NCBI RefSeq assembly: GCF_028823665.1
Contig: NZ_JAPEHV010000004.1
Location: forward strand, 124,001-188,000
DNA length: 64,000 bases
DNA from: Microbacterium sp. C7(2022)
GTDB lineage: Bacteria; Actinomycetota; Actinomycetes; Actinomycetales; Microbacteriaceae
Reading direction: 5' to 3'
The translations under genes and the position numbers were made by a program. Shown piece by piece: positions 1-8,286 of this stretch. Within the stretch, counting starts at the first letter, position 1, and each line of letters begins with the position of its first letter. The notes below the pieces were generated by a model. It worked only from the letters and a program-made list of their open reading frames with translations. It had not been told where the DNA came from and did no database searches.

Positions 1-878
1 GCATCCACATCACCGTCGTGGAAGAAGGCGACGCTCCGACGCCGCTCGATCGTGCCGTTGATGACCGGCGGCTTCACACGGTGCAGCGTCGACATCCACT
101 GCTCGTTCGTCAGCCGGGCAGTGACGTCGCCGAGATTCACGAGGAATGCGTCGTCGTCCGGTGCCACGTCATGCCAGCCACCGTCCGAGCCGAGCACCTG
201 CAGGCCGCGCACCTGGTCGGCCCACAGGATCGTGACGATCCCGAAGTCGGTGTGTTCGCCCATTCCGGTGAGGTCGCCATCGAGCGTGACATCGGTGCCG
301 GGCGGAAGGGCGTAGTTGTTCATGCGCAGCACGTCGAGCGAGTGCCCGGCGCGTGCGGCGAAGTAGTCCTCTTCGACGCCCAGCGCGTCGGCGAAGATCC
401 GCGTCATGGTGCGGGCGACCCGCGCCGTCTCAGTGAAGTAGGTCCAGATGTGCGACTCGAACCCGTCGATGGCGGGCCACACGTTCTCGGCGTAGTCGTT
501 CTCGGGAAGGCCGACTGCCTCGGGGTAGCTTGCCGCGGTGGCGCCGACATTGAACGCCTCGAAGAAGTCGTTCATGCGGTTGGCCGATTCCACGCCCAAC
601 GACAGGCTGAGCGACTCGGACTTCGGGGGCGAGTAGCCGCGGTTGATCGACGGTGGCGTGCGGTACGACTTCTTCTGGTCCAGATCGAGGGCGAAGAACT
701 GGTCGATGGACTCGGTCATCGAGCGGATGACGTCGTCAGGAACGCCGTGGCCGACGATCTGCATGAATCCGACCGTGCGACACGCCTCGTCGATCGCTCG
801 TGCGACCGCGGCGCGGTCCTCGTCGGTGCCGCCGTTGACGTAGGCGGAGATGTCGACGCGGGGAACATGGAATGCCAT
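1..878 (-). CDS. Isopenicillin N synthase-like 2OG-Fe(II) oxygenase (partial, 3' end outside window)
   Basis: The minus-strand frame is open from an ATG at 878 to the window edge, so the C-terminus is missing (about 292 residues visible). The protein starts MAFHVPRVDIS and carries the DIOX_N region, with GFMQIVGHGVP near residue 40. The double-stranded beta-helix iron ligands are HTD near residues 210-212 and a second His near 265 in a TLHRV context. An RRRSVAFFHDGD stretch supplies the 2-oxoglutarate-binding Arg/Ser. A strong Shine-Dalgarno sequence (aaggag) lies 6-7 nt before the ATG. The family oxidises small molecules with Fe(II) and 2-oxoglutarate. The substrate cannot be told from sequence. 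Confidence 0.9.
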   Translation of the reverse strand, partial: MAFHVPRVDISAYVNGGTDEDRAAVARAIDEACRTVGFMQIVGHGVPDDVIRSMTESIDQFFALDLDQKKSYRTPPSINRGYSPPKSESLSLSLGVESANRMNDFFEAFNVGATAASYPEAVGLPENDYAENVWPAIDGFESHIWTYFTETARVARTMTRIFADALGVEEDYFAARAGHSLDVLRMNNYALPPGTDVTLDGDLTGMGEHTDFGIVTILWADQVRGLQVLGSDGGWHDVAPDDDAFLVNLGDVTARLTNEQWMSTLHRVKPPVINGTIERRRSVAFFHDGDVD

Positions 879-1065
879 GGATGACTCCTTCGTATGGGTT
901 GCCTGTCGGCAACCGGTGATTGGTAGCCGCTACAGGTTTTCCCCACCCGTTCAGGTGTCGCTTCCGTGTGCGTAGTTCCGAAGGTAGCGCCGCGGTGTTG
1001 CGCGCGCGTTACGGTTCGCTCCACGTTGTGCCCGGGTGCGGCATCCAGACATTTTCAAGATTGAG

Positions 1066-1079
1066 TCGAATCGATTCGA
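1066..1079. promoter_or_regulatory. Perfect 14-bp palindrome, LacI-family-like operator
   Basis: The sequence tcgaatcgattcga is a perfect palindrome centred on CG. It sits in the 255-bp divergent gap between the oxygenase and the MATE gene, 54 nt before the MATE start. LacI-type operators commonly have this central-CG form. No LacI gene is in the window, so the regulator would act in trans. The link is inferred from symmetry and position. Confidence 0.5.
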
Positions 1080-1133
1080 TATAGTGACTCGTCGCGTTCG
1101 CGATCTCCCGCCCCTCTTTTCCTGAGTACCGCT

Positions 1134-2651
1134 ATGTCCACTTCCCTCACCACGGGCCGCCCCTGGCTCGTCATCCTGCTGTTCTCCGTCCCCTTGCTCA
1201 TCGGCAACGTGGTGCAGCAGATGTATCAGGTCGTCGACGCCGTCGTCGTCGGCCGGCACCTGGGTATCGACTCGCTCGCAGCGGTAGGCGCCACCGGAAG
1301 CCTGCTGTTCTTGCTCCTCGGCTTCGCGTGGGGGCTCACCTCGGGCTTCGCGATCCCGACGGCCCAGGCCTTCGGCGCGGGGGATGCCGCAGCGGTGCGC
1401 CGCTCGGTGGCATCCGGAACCATCCTCACCGGCATCACGACCGTGATCCTCACCGTCGGAGCGCCGTTCCTCGCCGCACCCGCACTGCGCCTCATGCAGA
1501 CGCCCGACGAACTGATGGCCGACGCGACGATCTTCGCGCAGATCAGCTTCCTGGGCGCGGGCGCCATGATGTTCTTCAACTACCTGTCGGCGATCATCCG
1601 TGCCATCGGCGACTCGCGCACCCCGCTGGTCTTCCTCACGATCGCGTGCGGGCTCAACGTGGCCCTCGTGGTCCTGATGGTCGGCCCGCTCGCATGGGGC
1701 ATCGCCGGCGCCGCGATCTCGACCGTGGTTTCGCAGGCGATTTCGGTACTGCTCTGCCTCGAGTACGTGCGTCGTCGCGTGCCCGTGCTGCACATGCGCC
1801 GCGCCGACTGGAAGGTGACGCGCGCAGATCTCGGCGACCACCTGCGCCTCGGCCTTCCGATGGGATTCCAGGCGTCGATCATCGCGATTGGCACGCTCGC
1901 CGTGCAGGTTGCGCTCAACGAACTCGGTGCCGACGCAGTCGCGGCGTACACCACCGCCTCGCGCGTGGACGGACTCGCCGTGGCCCTGCTGCAGTCGCTC
2001 GGCCTCGCGGTGTCGATGTACGTCGCGCAGAACTACGGCGGCGGGCGGCCTGATCGCATCCGCCGCGGAGTCGTGCAGGGCGTCTGGATGTCGATCATCG
2101 CCAGCATCGTGCTCGGCGCCATCCTCGTGCTCGCCGGTGCGTCGCTCGTGCGCCTTTTCGTCGGCGATGGAGCAGAAGGATCGGATGCCGTCGTCGACCT
2201 CGCCGCGCAGATGTTGGTGGTCAACGGCGTGACCTACAGCGCCCTGGGGGTGCTGTTCATCCTGCGCGGTGCGCTGCAGGGGCTCGGCCACACGATGATC
2301 CCCACGGTGACCGGGGTCATCGAGCTGTTCATGCGCGTCGGCGCCGCCGTCGTATTGGGCGCGGTGTTCGGGTACATCGGCGTGGTGTGGAGTAACCCGC
2401 TCGCGTGGCTGGGCGCCGTGGTGATCCTCGTGCCCGCGTACATCCGCGCGCACCGCGAGCTCGGTCGCCTGCCGATCGCGCCGGCCGTGATCACCCCCAC
2501 GACGCCGATCCCCGTGATCGGGCCTACCGACGGCTCGATGGTGGTCGATGCGATCGTCACGCAGTCGATCACCCTCCCGGTCACGGCCGACCGCCGCCAC
2601 CTCGTGCGCGTCCTCGCGCGCCGCAAGTCCGTCCGCGCGCGGGTGAAGTAG
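1134..2651 (+). CDS. MATE family efflux transporter
   Basis: This 505-residue polytopic membrane protein has about 12 hydrophobic segments and two homologous halves. The N-terminal half shows the MATE pattern PLLIGNVVQQMYQVVDAVVVG followed by LAAVGATGS. A second repeat begins near LGLPMGFQASI. MATE transporters export drugs or metabolites using Na+ or H+ gradients. The protein is longer than the usual 450-470 residues because of a basic, Pro-rich C-terminal tail of about 50 residues. The start is ATG at 1134 with no clear Shine-Dalgarno. A palindromic operator lies upstream. The substrate is unknown. Confidence 0.92.
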   Translation: MSTSLTTGRPWLVILLFSVPLLIGNVVQQMYQVVDAVVVGRHLGIDSLAAVGATGSLLFLLLGFAWGLTSGFAIPTAQAFGAGDAAAVRRSVASGTILTGITTVILTVGAPFLAAPALRLMQTPDELMADATIFAQISFLGAGAMMFFNYLSAIIRAIGDSRTPLVFLTIACGLNVALVVLMVGPLAWGIAGAAISTVVSQAISVLLCLEYVRRRVPVLHMRRADWKVTRADLGDHLRLGLPMGFQASIIAIGTLAVQVALNELGADAVAAYTTASRVDGLAVALLQSLGLAVSMYVAQNYGGGRPDRIRRGVVQGVWMSIIASIVLGAILVLAGASLVRLFVGDGAEGSDAVVDLAAQMLVVNGVTYSALGVLFILRGALQGLGHTMIPTVTGVIELFMRVGAAVVLGAVFGYIGVVWSNPLAWLGAVVILVPAYIRAHRELGRLPIAPAVITPTTPIPVIGPTDGSMVVDAIVTQSITLPVTADRRHLVRVLARRKSVRARVK

Positions 2652-2742
2652 CGGGCGGTTCCGCTGGTGCCGGTGCTGGTGGCCTTCCGCCTCTCCGCGG
2701 CAGCGCCCGCCCGGCGACAGCGCCCGCCCCGCGGCAGTTCCT

Positions 2743-2806
2743 GAGGAGGATTCGCTTGGAGAGGACAATCCACAGCAAAACGCTCCTCATGGAGTGAATC
2801 CTCCTC
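2743..2806. repeat. Interrupted palindrome related to the 78-bp repeats near 29.9 kb
   Basis: Arms gaggaggattc (2743-2753) and gaatcctcctc (2796-2806) are perfect 11-bp inverted copies. The inner sequence continues gcttggagaggac, which aligns with gctaggggaggac in the two 78-bp repeats at 29814 and 29930. This makes it a diverged third member of a hairpin-forming intergenic repeat family. It lies just downstream of a gene, as the other two do. Confidence 0.6.
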
Positions 2807-2857
2807 TCGGAGTGCTGCGGTGCTCGGAGTGCTGCGGTGCTCGGAGTGCTGCGGTGC
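2807..2857. repeat. Three perfect 17-bp tandem repeats
   Basis: The unit tcggagtgctgcggtgc occurs three times head to tail without mismatch, at 2807, 2824 and 2841. A partial unit follows to about 2870. The array directly abuts the inverted-repeat element. Such an array can change length by slippage and may differ between strains. Confidence 0.9.
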
Positions 2858-3001
2858 TGCGGTGCTCGGACGCTGTGGTGGTGGCGAGCGCGGCGCGGGC
2901 GCGGGGCGCCGAGCAGGCCCCGCCGCCGGGCTCTCAGCGTCACGACCTAGACTGAACAGAAGCGCCTGCGCTCGCAGGCCGGTATTCTTCGCAGGACTCT
3001 T

Positions 3002-3739
3002 GTGACTTCAGCTGCTCGCACCCCCACGTTCGACGTGCGCCATGTGCAAATCGCGCGCGCCGCTTTCGCGGCGCTTGCCGCGGTGATGATCACGTTCTCG
3101 CCCGACCACTCGGCGCTCATCGGCACCACGGTCTTCAGCGGGTTCGCGGTCGCCACCGGTCTGGTGTTCCTGCTGTCGGTGTGGCTGGTCTACCCGGCAG
3201 GAGTGCGCTGGCCGTCGGTGCTGCTCGGCATCACGACGATGGTCGCCGGTATGGTCGGCAGCCTCGGGCCGGTGCGCACCATCAACGGATTCTTCGCCCT
3301 CGTCATCGTGTGGGCGGCGATCACCGGCATCATCGAAACCGCCGCGGGCGCGCGCACGCTGCGCCAGTTGCGCCGGCCCGCAGGCACCGCGCCGACGATC
3401 GGGGGCGTCGAGCAGCGTGTCGCGCCATCGGTGACGGATGCCGCCTCGCGGCCGACCGCGCGCGGTGAAGCCCGCGATGCGATCGTGGTGGGTGTCCTCA
3501 CACTCATCCTCGCGATCGCCCTGCTCTGCGTCCCCACCGGCTTCGCCTTGCAATACAGCATCGAGGACGCACCCGAACCATTCACCCTGACGGGCATCAT
3601 CATCGGCGTCGGCATCTTCGGCGGGTACGCCGCGATCGTCGCCGTGTACCTCGGCATCGCCGGGTTCTCGCCGCGTGCGAACGAGCCCGATGCGGCCGTC
3701 GTGGCATCCGTCTCTGCCGACCAGAAAGACTCCGCGTGA
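3002..3739 (+). CDS. Multi-pass membrane protein of unknown function (DUF308/HdeD-like topology)
   Basis: This 245-residue protein has about six hydrophobic segments: four in the first 110 residues, a linker of about 45 residues, then two more (LTLILAIALLCV and IIIGVGIFGGYAAIVAVYLGI). No catalytic motif is visible. The GTG start at 3002 follows gcaggactctt, which contains a weak Shine-Dalgarno. The last codons overlap the next gene by 4 nt, so the two are probably cotranscribed. The DUF308-like assignment rests on size, topology and Gly-rich paired helices and is tentative. Confidence 0.7.
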   Translation: MTSAARTPTFDVRHVQIARAAFAALAAVMITFSPDHSALIGTTVFSGFAVATGLVFLLSVWLVYPAGVRWPSVLLGITTMVAGMVGSLGPVRTINGFFALVIVWAAITGIIETAAGARTLRQLRRPAGTAPTIGGVEQRVAPSVTDAASRPTARGEARDAIVVGVLTLILAIALLCVPTGFALQYSIEDAPEPFTLTGIIIGVGIFGGYAAIVAVYLGIAGFSPRANEPDAAVVASVSADQKDSA

Positions 3740-4059
3740 ACGACCAGACTCCCTCTCGCCGTGAGCTCATGAAGCCGGTTCAGCTGCTCGGCATGGCCTT
3801 CGGCGCTGCCATGTTCGCCGGCATCGTGACCCTCATCTCGATGGGCTTCTTCCAGCAGCGCACCGCCGAAGAGGCGCAGGTCGCCGTCATCACGGCCCTC
3901 GTGGTCGCCGGCATCTCGTTTATCGCCGTGCTGCTGATCGTGTCGCTGCTGCTGCTGGCCGTCGACCCGGCCGACCTCACCAAGACGATCGACAAGCCGG
4001 TGCTGTTGCCCGAAGAAGAGACTCCCGACGAGTCGGGCACGCAGGCTCCGAAGGCCTGA
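3736..4059 (+). CDS. Small two-TM membrane protein of unknown function
   Basis: This 107-residue protein starts at a GTG that overlaps the stop of the preceding membrane gene (GTGA), which implies translational coupling. It has two hydrophobic helices, about residues 16-36 and 48-75, the second ending in a run of Leu and Val. The C-terminal tail is acidic (LLPEEETPDESG) and probably cytoplasmic. No known domain is recognised. The gene ends 19 nt from the 3' end of convergent purB. Confidence 0.75.
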   Translation: MNDQTPSRRELMKPVQLLGMAFGAAMFAGIVTLISMGFFQQRTAEEAQVAVITALVVAGISFIAVLLIVSLLLLAVDPADLTKTIDKPVLLPEEETPDESGTQAPKA

Positions 4060-4078
4060 CGGTCAGCCCGGATCCCGA

Positions 4079-5461
4079 TCAGCCCAGTTCGTCGACCAGC
4101 TGCGACGCGAGGCCGGTGTAGCCGGCGGGCGTGAGGGCGAGCAGGCGCTCCTTGGCGGCGTCGCCGATGTCGAGCCCGCGCACGAACTCGGCGAGCTCAG
4201 GGCCGCCGACGCGGCGACCGCGCGTGAGGTCCTTGAGCAGCGCGTAGGGGTCGGTGATCTGCGAGCGACCGGCAGCGATCTCAGCGCGCACCACGGTCTG
4301 GATCGCCTCGGCGAGGACCTCCCAGTTCGCGTCGAGGTCGGCCAGCAGCACGTCTTCGGCCAGCGAGATCTCGCCGAGACCGCGCGTGAGGTTGTCGAGA
4401 GCGAGCAGCGAGTGCCCGAGCGCGACGCCGATGTTGCGCTGCGTCGTCGAGTCGGTCAGGTCGCGCTGCATGCGTGAGGTCACGAGGGTCTGCGACAGCG
4501 TCGCGAGTAGCCCACCCGAGATCTCGAGGTTCGCCTCGGCGTTCTCGAAGCGGATCGGGTTGATCTTGTGGGGCATGGTCGACGAACCGGTGGCACCGGC
4601 GACGGGAATCTGCGTGAAGAACCCGATCGAGATGTACGTCCAGATGTCGGTCGCGAGGTTGTGCAGGATGCCGCCGGCGTGCCGCACGCGATCGTAAAGC
4701 TCCACCTGCCAGTCGTGGGACTCGATCTGCGTGGTGAAGACGTTGAACCCGAGGCCCAGGTCTTCGATGAACGAGCGCGACAGCGACGGCCAATCCACAT
4801 CGGGCTCTGCGGCCAAGTGTGCCGACCAGGTGCCGGTCGCACCGGAGAACTTCGCCAGATACTCGCCCCCGGCGATCTGCTTCGCGACGCGCTCGAGGCG
4901 CCACGCGAAGACACCCAGCTCTTTCCCCATGGTGGAGGGGGTAGCCGGCTGCCCGTGCGTGCGCGACAGCATCGCGGCATCCCGGTGCTGAACTGCGAGG
5001 GCACCGAGCTTCGTGATCACCGCGTCGAGCTTCGGTAGCCAGACACGCTCGATCGCCCGCTGCACCGTGAGCGCGTACGCGGTGGAGTTGATGTCTTCGC
5101 TCGTGCACGCAAAGTGGGTGAGCTCGGCGATGGCGTCGAGGCCGAGTGTCGAGAGGCGGTCGCGCACGAGATACTCGACGGCCTTCACATCGTGCCGGGT
5201 GACCGCTTCTTTCGCGGCCAGCCAGTCGATGTCGTCCTGGCCGAACTTAAGGTACAGCTCGCGCAGCCGCGCCTTGTCGTCGGGCGCGAGCGGCGAGGTG
5301 CCGAACAGCGCGCGGTCGGTGAGGGCGATCAGCCACTCGACCTCGACCTCGACGCGGGCACGGTTGAGGCCCGCTTCAGAGAGGTAGTCGGCCAGTTCGC
5401 CGACGGCGGCTTGGTACCGGCCGTCGAGGGGGCTGAGGGGCTGAGGGGGGAGAGAAGTCAC
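4079..5461 (-). CDS. purB: Adenylosuccinate lyase
   Basis: PurB makes fumarate and AICAR from SAICAR, and AMP from adenylosuccinate, in cytoplasmic purine synthesis. The protein begins VTSLPPQPLSPLDGRYQ and has SEDINSTAYAL and the fumarase/aspartase superfamily signature SSTMPHKINPIRFENAEAN. Its length of about 460 residues fits the E. coli-like PurB class. An ATG lies six codons upstream (5479), but the GTG at 5461 has a Shine-Dalgarno (gggag) at good spacing and gives the usual N-terminus. It is followed on the same strand by no linked purine gene. Confidence 0.96.
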   Translation of the reverse strand: MTSLPPQPLSPLDGRYQAAVGELADYLSEAGLNRARVEVEVEWLIALTDRALFGTSPLAPDDKARLRELYLKFGQDDIDWLAAKEAVTRHDVKAVEYLVRDRLSTLGLDAIAELTHFACTSEDINSTAYALTVQRAIERVWLPKLDAVITKLGALAVQHRDAAMLSRTHGQPATPSTMGKELGVFAWRLERVAKQIAGGEYLAKFSGATGTWSAHLAAEPDVDWPSLSRSFIEDLGLGFNVFTTQIESHDWQVELYDRVRHAGGILHNLATDIWTYISIGFFTQIPVAGATGSSTMPHKINPIRFENAEANLEISGGLLATLSQTLVTSRMQRDLTDSTTQRNIGVALGHSLLALDNLTRGLGEISLAEDVLLADLDANWEVLAEAIQTVVRAEIAAGRSQITDPYALLKDLTRGRRVGGPELAEFVRGLDIGDAAKERLLALTPAGYTGLASQLVDELG

Positions 5462-5495
5462 GATGCTCCCAAGGCGCATGGGGCGACCGGCGGCG

Positions 5496-6011
5496 TCAGG
5501 GCGTCGCGCGAATCGCGGGTTCGAGCTGCCGGAAGAGGGACCGGCTCGCGCTTTCGATCATACCGAGCACCTCGTCGAACATCTCGGGGCCCGCGTAGTA
5601 GGGGTCGGGAACGTCGAGGGTCTGCGCCGCGGGATCGAACGACAGCAGCAGTGCGATCTTGTCGGCGTCGCCCTCGGTGCGGGCCCATTCGCGCAGGATG
5701 CGTTCGTGCGAGCGGTCGAGGGCGATCACCAGATCGTTGTGCGAGAAGTCTCCGTGCGCGAACTGACGGGCGCGGTGGGCCGAACCGTCGTAGCCCGCGC
5801 GATCGAGGGCGTCGATGGTGCGATGGTCGGCGCGCTCACCCACGTGCCAGTCGCCCGTGCCCGCACTGGTCGACAGCACGCGGCCGGCCAGGCCTGCGGC
5901 ATACGTGATCTGACGAAAGACGACGTCGGCCATCGGAGAGCGGCAGATGTTGCCGGTGCAGACGAAGACGACGCGAAAGGGCTCGGGCGCGCGCGCGGTC
6001 ATGATGCCCAT
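5496..6011 (-). CDS. Low-molecular-weight protein-tyrosine phosphatase
   Basis: This 171-residue cytoplasmic enzyme has the P-loop VCTGNICRSPMAD near the N-terminus (nucleophile Cys about residue 18). The general-acid Asp is in VPDPYYAG near residue 136. These are the two defining features of LMW phosphatases that act on phosphotyrosine. The P-loop is followed by a normal fold, and the length is typical. Starts at 6011 or 6002 (MTARAPEP) are both possible. The gene lies 34 nt upstream of purB on the same strand, so cotranscription is plausible. Confidence 0.92.
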   Translation of the reverse strand: MGIMTARAPEPFRVVFVCTGNICRSPMADVVFRQITYAAGLAGRVLSTSAGTGDWHVGERADHRTIDALDRAGYDGSAHRARQFAHGDFSHNDLVIALDRSHERILREWARTEGDADKIALLLSFDPAAQTLDVPDPYYAGPEMFDEVLGMIESASRSLFRQLEPAIRATP

Positions 6012-6151
6012 TCTGGCCCGATCGGCGCCGATTCATCGAGTGATTACGTGCGGGCGCGCATGGCTCCTCCCCAATCGGGCTTGTCGGGCGATCTTCCACA
6101 GATGCTCTTGGTGTCCGGATGCCGCGCCCCCGCGCGCCGCACGATGGGGCC

Positions 6152-6439
6152 ATGTTCGCTTCTTCGTGTTCACCGCCGGCCGTGGACGCCCATGGCCAGC
6201 TGTCAATCGTTGCCCGCGAGCTCGAGGCGCTCACGCAGCCGCTGTGCCACATGCTGTTGCGTGCGAACGCGATGCGCGCGGTCGTGCACTGGAGGTCGAA
6301 AGCCGCCGAAGAGTTCGATCGCGCGGTGGACGAGTGGGCGACAGAGCTCTTCGCTGCGCTCGCCATGCTCGAAGACGCAGCCGCGGCCGCACGGCGAGAG
6401 CGCGACTACGCCGCGTTTCTCGCGTGGGGGTGCGAGTGA
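6152..6439 (+). CDS. Small helical WXG100-like protein
   Basis: This 95-residue, mostly helical protein has a central WRSKAAEEFDRAVDEW segment. Size, two predicted helices and a W-x-[SG] turn near the middle resemble WXG100 proteins of type VII secretion. The ATG at 6152 follows gatggggc. The stop overlaps the start of the next gene (GTGA at 6436), so the two are translationally coupled. WXG100-like partners often sit directly before a larger exported effector. No secretion genes are in the window, so this role is inference. Confidence 0.65.
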   Translation: MFASSCSPPAVDAHGQLSIVARELEALTQPLCHMLLRANAMRAVVHWRSKAAEEFDRAVDEWATELFAALAMLEDAAAAARRERDYAAFLAWGCE

Positions 6440-7839
6440 GCGGTGAGCTCGACATCCGGGGTGGCGGTGCGGTCGCCGTCGACACGGCGACGCTGCACTC
6501 GGCGGCGAGCGGGTTCGATGCCGTCGCCGTCGAGATCGCCGAGATCCGCGACCGTATCGGCGCGCTGCAGAACACGCTGTTCTTCTCTTCGGGCTACGCG
6601 TTGCGCTGTCTCGACGCCCTGCGGGTGCTCGACGCTCACTGCGCCGCGTCGGCGGCGCGGGGTGTGGTGATCGGCGATAACCTCCGCGCGGCGGCGGCCG
6701 TGTACGAACTGGTCGAACTCGACGCGGCACGTGCCGCGGCTGTGGCGGCGGGTGACGCCGTAGAGATCGGACGGCTCGAGGCCATGCGTCAGGCGATCGT
6801 GGCCGAGTACCCCGACGCGCCCGGCCTGGCGATGCTGGCGACCACCGAGCGCACGTTGCTGTGGCCCGGCGCCATCGTGCGTCAGGCGACCGAGGGTGGA
6901 CACGACCTCGGCGACCTGTTCGAGAAGTCCGGTGCGATGAAAGGGCGCCCAGAGATGCTGGGCACCGTGGTTGGCGGCGTGGCGCTGGGCGGCGCAGCCA
7001 TCGGCGGCGCGATTCTCGTCGGTGTCGGCGGATGGGGGCGCGTCCCGCGTGACACCGTGCTCAAGGGCAGCGGGCCGCCGGTCACGTTGACGGCCAAGCG
7101 CGCACCCGTGACGGCGGCGCCCGGCTCGCTGACGGCCGCCGGCCAGCGCATCCCGAGCGGGCAGGGCAGTCAGGTGCGCGTGGAGAAGTACACGATGGCC
7201 GACGGTTCGCGGCGCTTCGCGGTGTACGTGTCGGGGACGAAAACGCTGGCCGCAGTCGGCGACGAGCCATGGGACTCGCGTTCCAACGCCGAGCTGTACA
7301 CCGGCCACCGCTCTGCGTCGTATGAGGCGACCGAGCAGGCGCTACGCGCCGCCGGCGCACAGCCGGGTGACATCGTCCACGCGTTCGGGCACTCGCAGGG
7401 CGCCATGATCACGGCGCACTTGGCACTTGAGGGCGACTACGACACGCGATCCCTGGTGTCATTCGGCTCGCCGGTCGAAGCCGATGTGGCCGAGTCGACG
7501 CTGAGTGTCGGCATCCGTCATACCGATGACCCCGTCGCTGCGCTCGCCGGGGGCGGGCACATGGAATCCGTGGGTGCTTCAGGAAGCTTCGTCGCCGAAC
7601 GCGAGGCTCACCCTGCGGCCGACATGGAGGACCTTGCGCTCCGTGCCCACCTGATGGAGAGCTACCTCGAGACGGCTGAACTGGTTGATGACTCAGGTGA
7701 CCCGCGCGTCGCGGCGTGGGAAACGGTGGTCGACGAACTGAATCAGGCGGTGAGCGTCGAGGCGACCGAATTCACCGCGACGCGCGTGACCGCCGGGCCC
7801 GGATCGGTCAGCGCTTCTTCTCCTGCGGTCGCAAGATGA
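6436..7839 (+). CDS. WXG/ESX-type N-terminal region fused to alpha/beta-hydrolase domain
   Basis: This 467-residue protein starts at GTG 6436, five bases after a ggggg Shine-Dalgarno. The first 150 residues are helical and Ala-rich, like LXG/ESX effector N-termini. A Gly-rich hydrophobic stretch follows (GTVVGGVALGGAAIGGAILVGVGG, split here as GTVVGGVALGG and AAIGGAILVGVGG). The C-terminal half carries the nucleophile elbow FGHSQGAM, Ser about residue 320, with Asp (HTDDP) and His (EREAHP) candidates downstream. It may be a lipase- or esterase-like secreted effector working with the small upstream protein. The 3' end overlaps the convergent membrane gene by 32 nt. Confidence 0.75.
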   Translation: MSGELDIRGGGAVAVDTATLHSAASGFDAVAVEIAEIRDRIGALQNTLFFSSGYALRCLDALRVLDAHCAASAARGVVIGDNLRAAAAVYELVELDAARAAAVAAGDAVEIGRLEAMRQAIVAEYPDAPGLAMLATTERTLLWPGAIVRQATEGGHDLGDLFEKSGAMKGRPEMLGTVVGGVALGGAAIGGAILVGVGGWGRVPRDTVLKGSGPPVTLTAKRAPVTAAPGSLTAAGQRIPSGQGSQVRVEKYTMADGSRRFAVYVSGTKTLAAVGDEPWDSRSNAELYTGHRSASYEATEQALRAAGAQPGDIVHAFGHSQGAMITAHLALEGDYDTRSLVSFGSPVEADVAESTLSVGIRHTDDPVAALAGGGHMESVGASGSFVAEREAHPAADMEDLALRAHLMESYLETAELVDDSGDPRVAAWETVVDELNQAVSVEATEFTATRVTAGPGSVSASSPAVAR

Positions 7840-8203
7840 TGCCGAAGATCCAGTTGATGAGCGTGATCACGATGGCCGCGACGATGCCCCACCAGAAGTC
7901 CTCGACGCGCAGACCGAACTCCCAGAACTCGGTGATCCAGCCGGTCAGCCACAGCAGGAAGGCGTTGATCAGCAGTCCGATCAGGCCGAGCGTGAGGATG
8001 TACAGCGGGAACGCGAGCACCTTGATCACAGTGCCGATGATCGTGTTCACGAGCGCGAAGATCAGCGCGACGAGCAACAGCGTCAGCACCATCTGCAGCG
8101 TGTGGCCCGGCGCGAACGGGATGACGGAGACCTGCAACGCGGGGATCAGGGTGACGACCCAGATGGCGAAGGCGTTGACGACGATGCGAATGAGGAAGCC
8201 CAT
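7808..8203 (-). CDS. YvlD/phage-holin-family membrane protein
   Basis: This protein of about 131 residues has four hydrophobic helices (IRIVVNAFAIWVVTLI; MVLTLLLVALIFALVNTII; LIGLLINAFLLWLTGWI; GIVAAIVITLINWIFGII) and a short basic end, RPQEKKR. The pattern with an N-terminal FLIRIVVNA segment fits the YvlD / phage holin family 4 group of small envelope proteins. Despite the name, chromosomal members are not known to be holins. Starts at 8203 (MGFLIR) and 8212 (MRTMGF) are both possible. It is convergent with, and overlaps, the hydrolase gene. Confidence 0.8.
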   Translation of the reverse strand: MGFLIRIVVNAFAIWVVTLIPALQVSVIPFAPGHTLQMVLTLLLVALIFALVNTIIGTVIKVLAFPLYILTLGLIGLLINAFLLWLTGWITEFWEFGLRVEDFWWGIVAAIVITLINWIFGIILRPQEKKR

Positions 8204-8286
8204 AGTGCGCATAGTCTCGCACGCGCCGCGGACTTCACGCACTACTTCATCGCCGGCGGCGTACGTCGCACTCGTAGACTCCTCTC

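Larger units (their letters stand above)
2652..3001. other. Repeat-rich intergenic region between the MATE gene and the next membrane gene
   Basis: This 350-bp gap has no convincing gene. It contains a GC-rich degenerate duplication around 2699-2735, an inverted-repeat element (2743-2806), three 17-bp tandem repeats (2807-2857), and then the promoter region of the following gene. The short open frames here have no family signal or start-site signal. Confidence 0.6.

Noticed and set aside
951..2768. Long minus-strand open frame opposite the MATE gene
   Set aside because: It is the Arg/His/Asp-rich antisense shadow of the real MATE gene, with no start signal or domain. Similar shadows exist opposite many genes in this high-GC window.
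7808..8203. True phage holin or prophage region
   Set aside because: No phage genes lie nearby. This membrane family is common in bacterial chromosomes.
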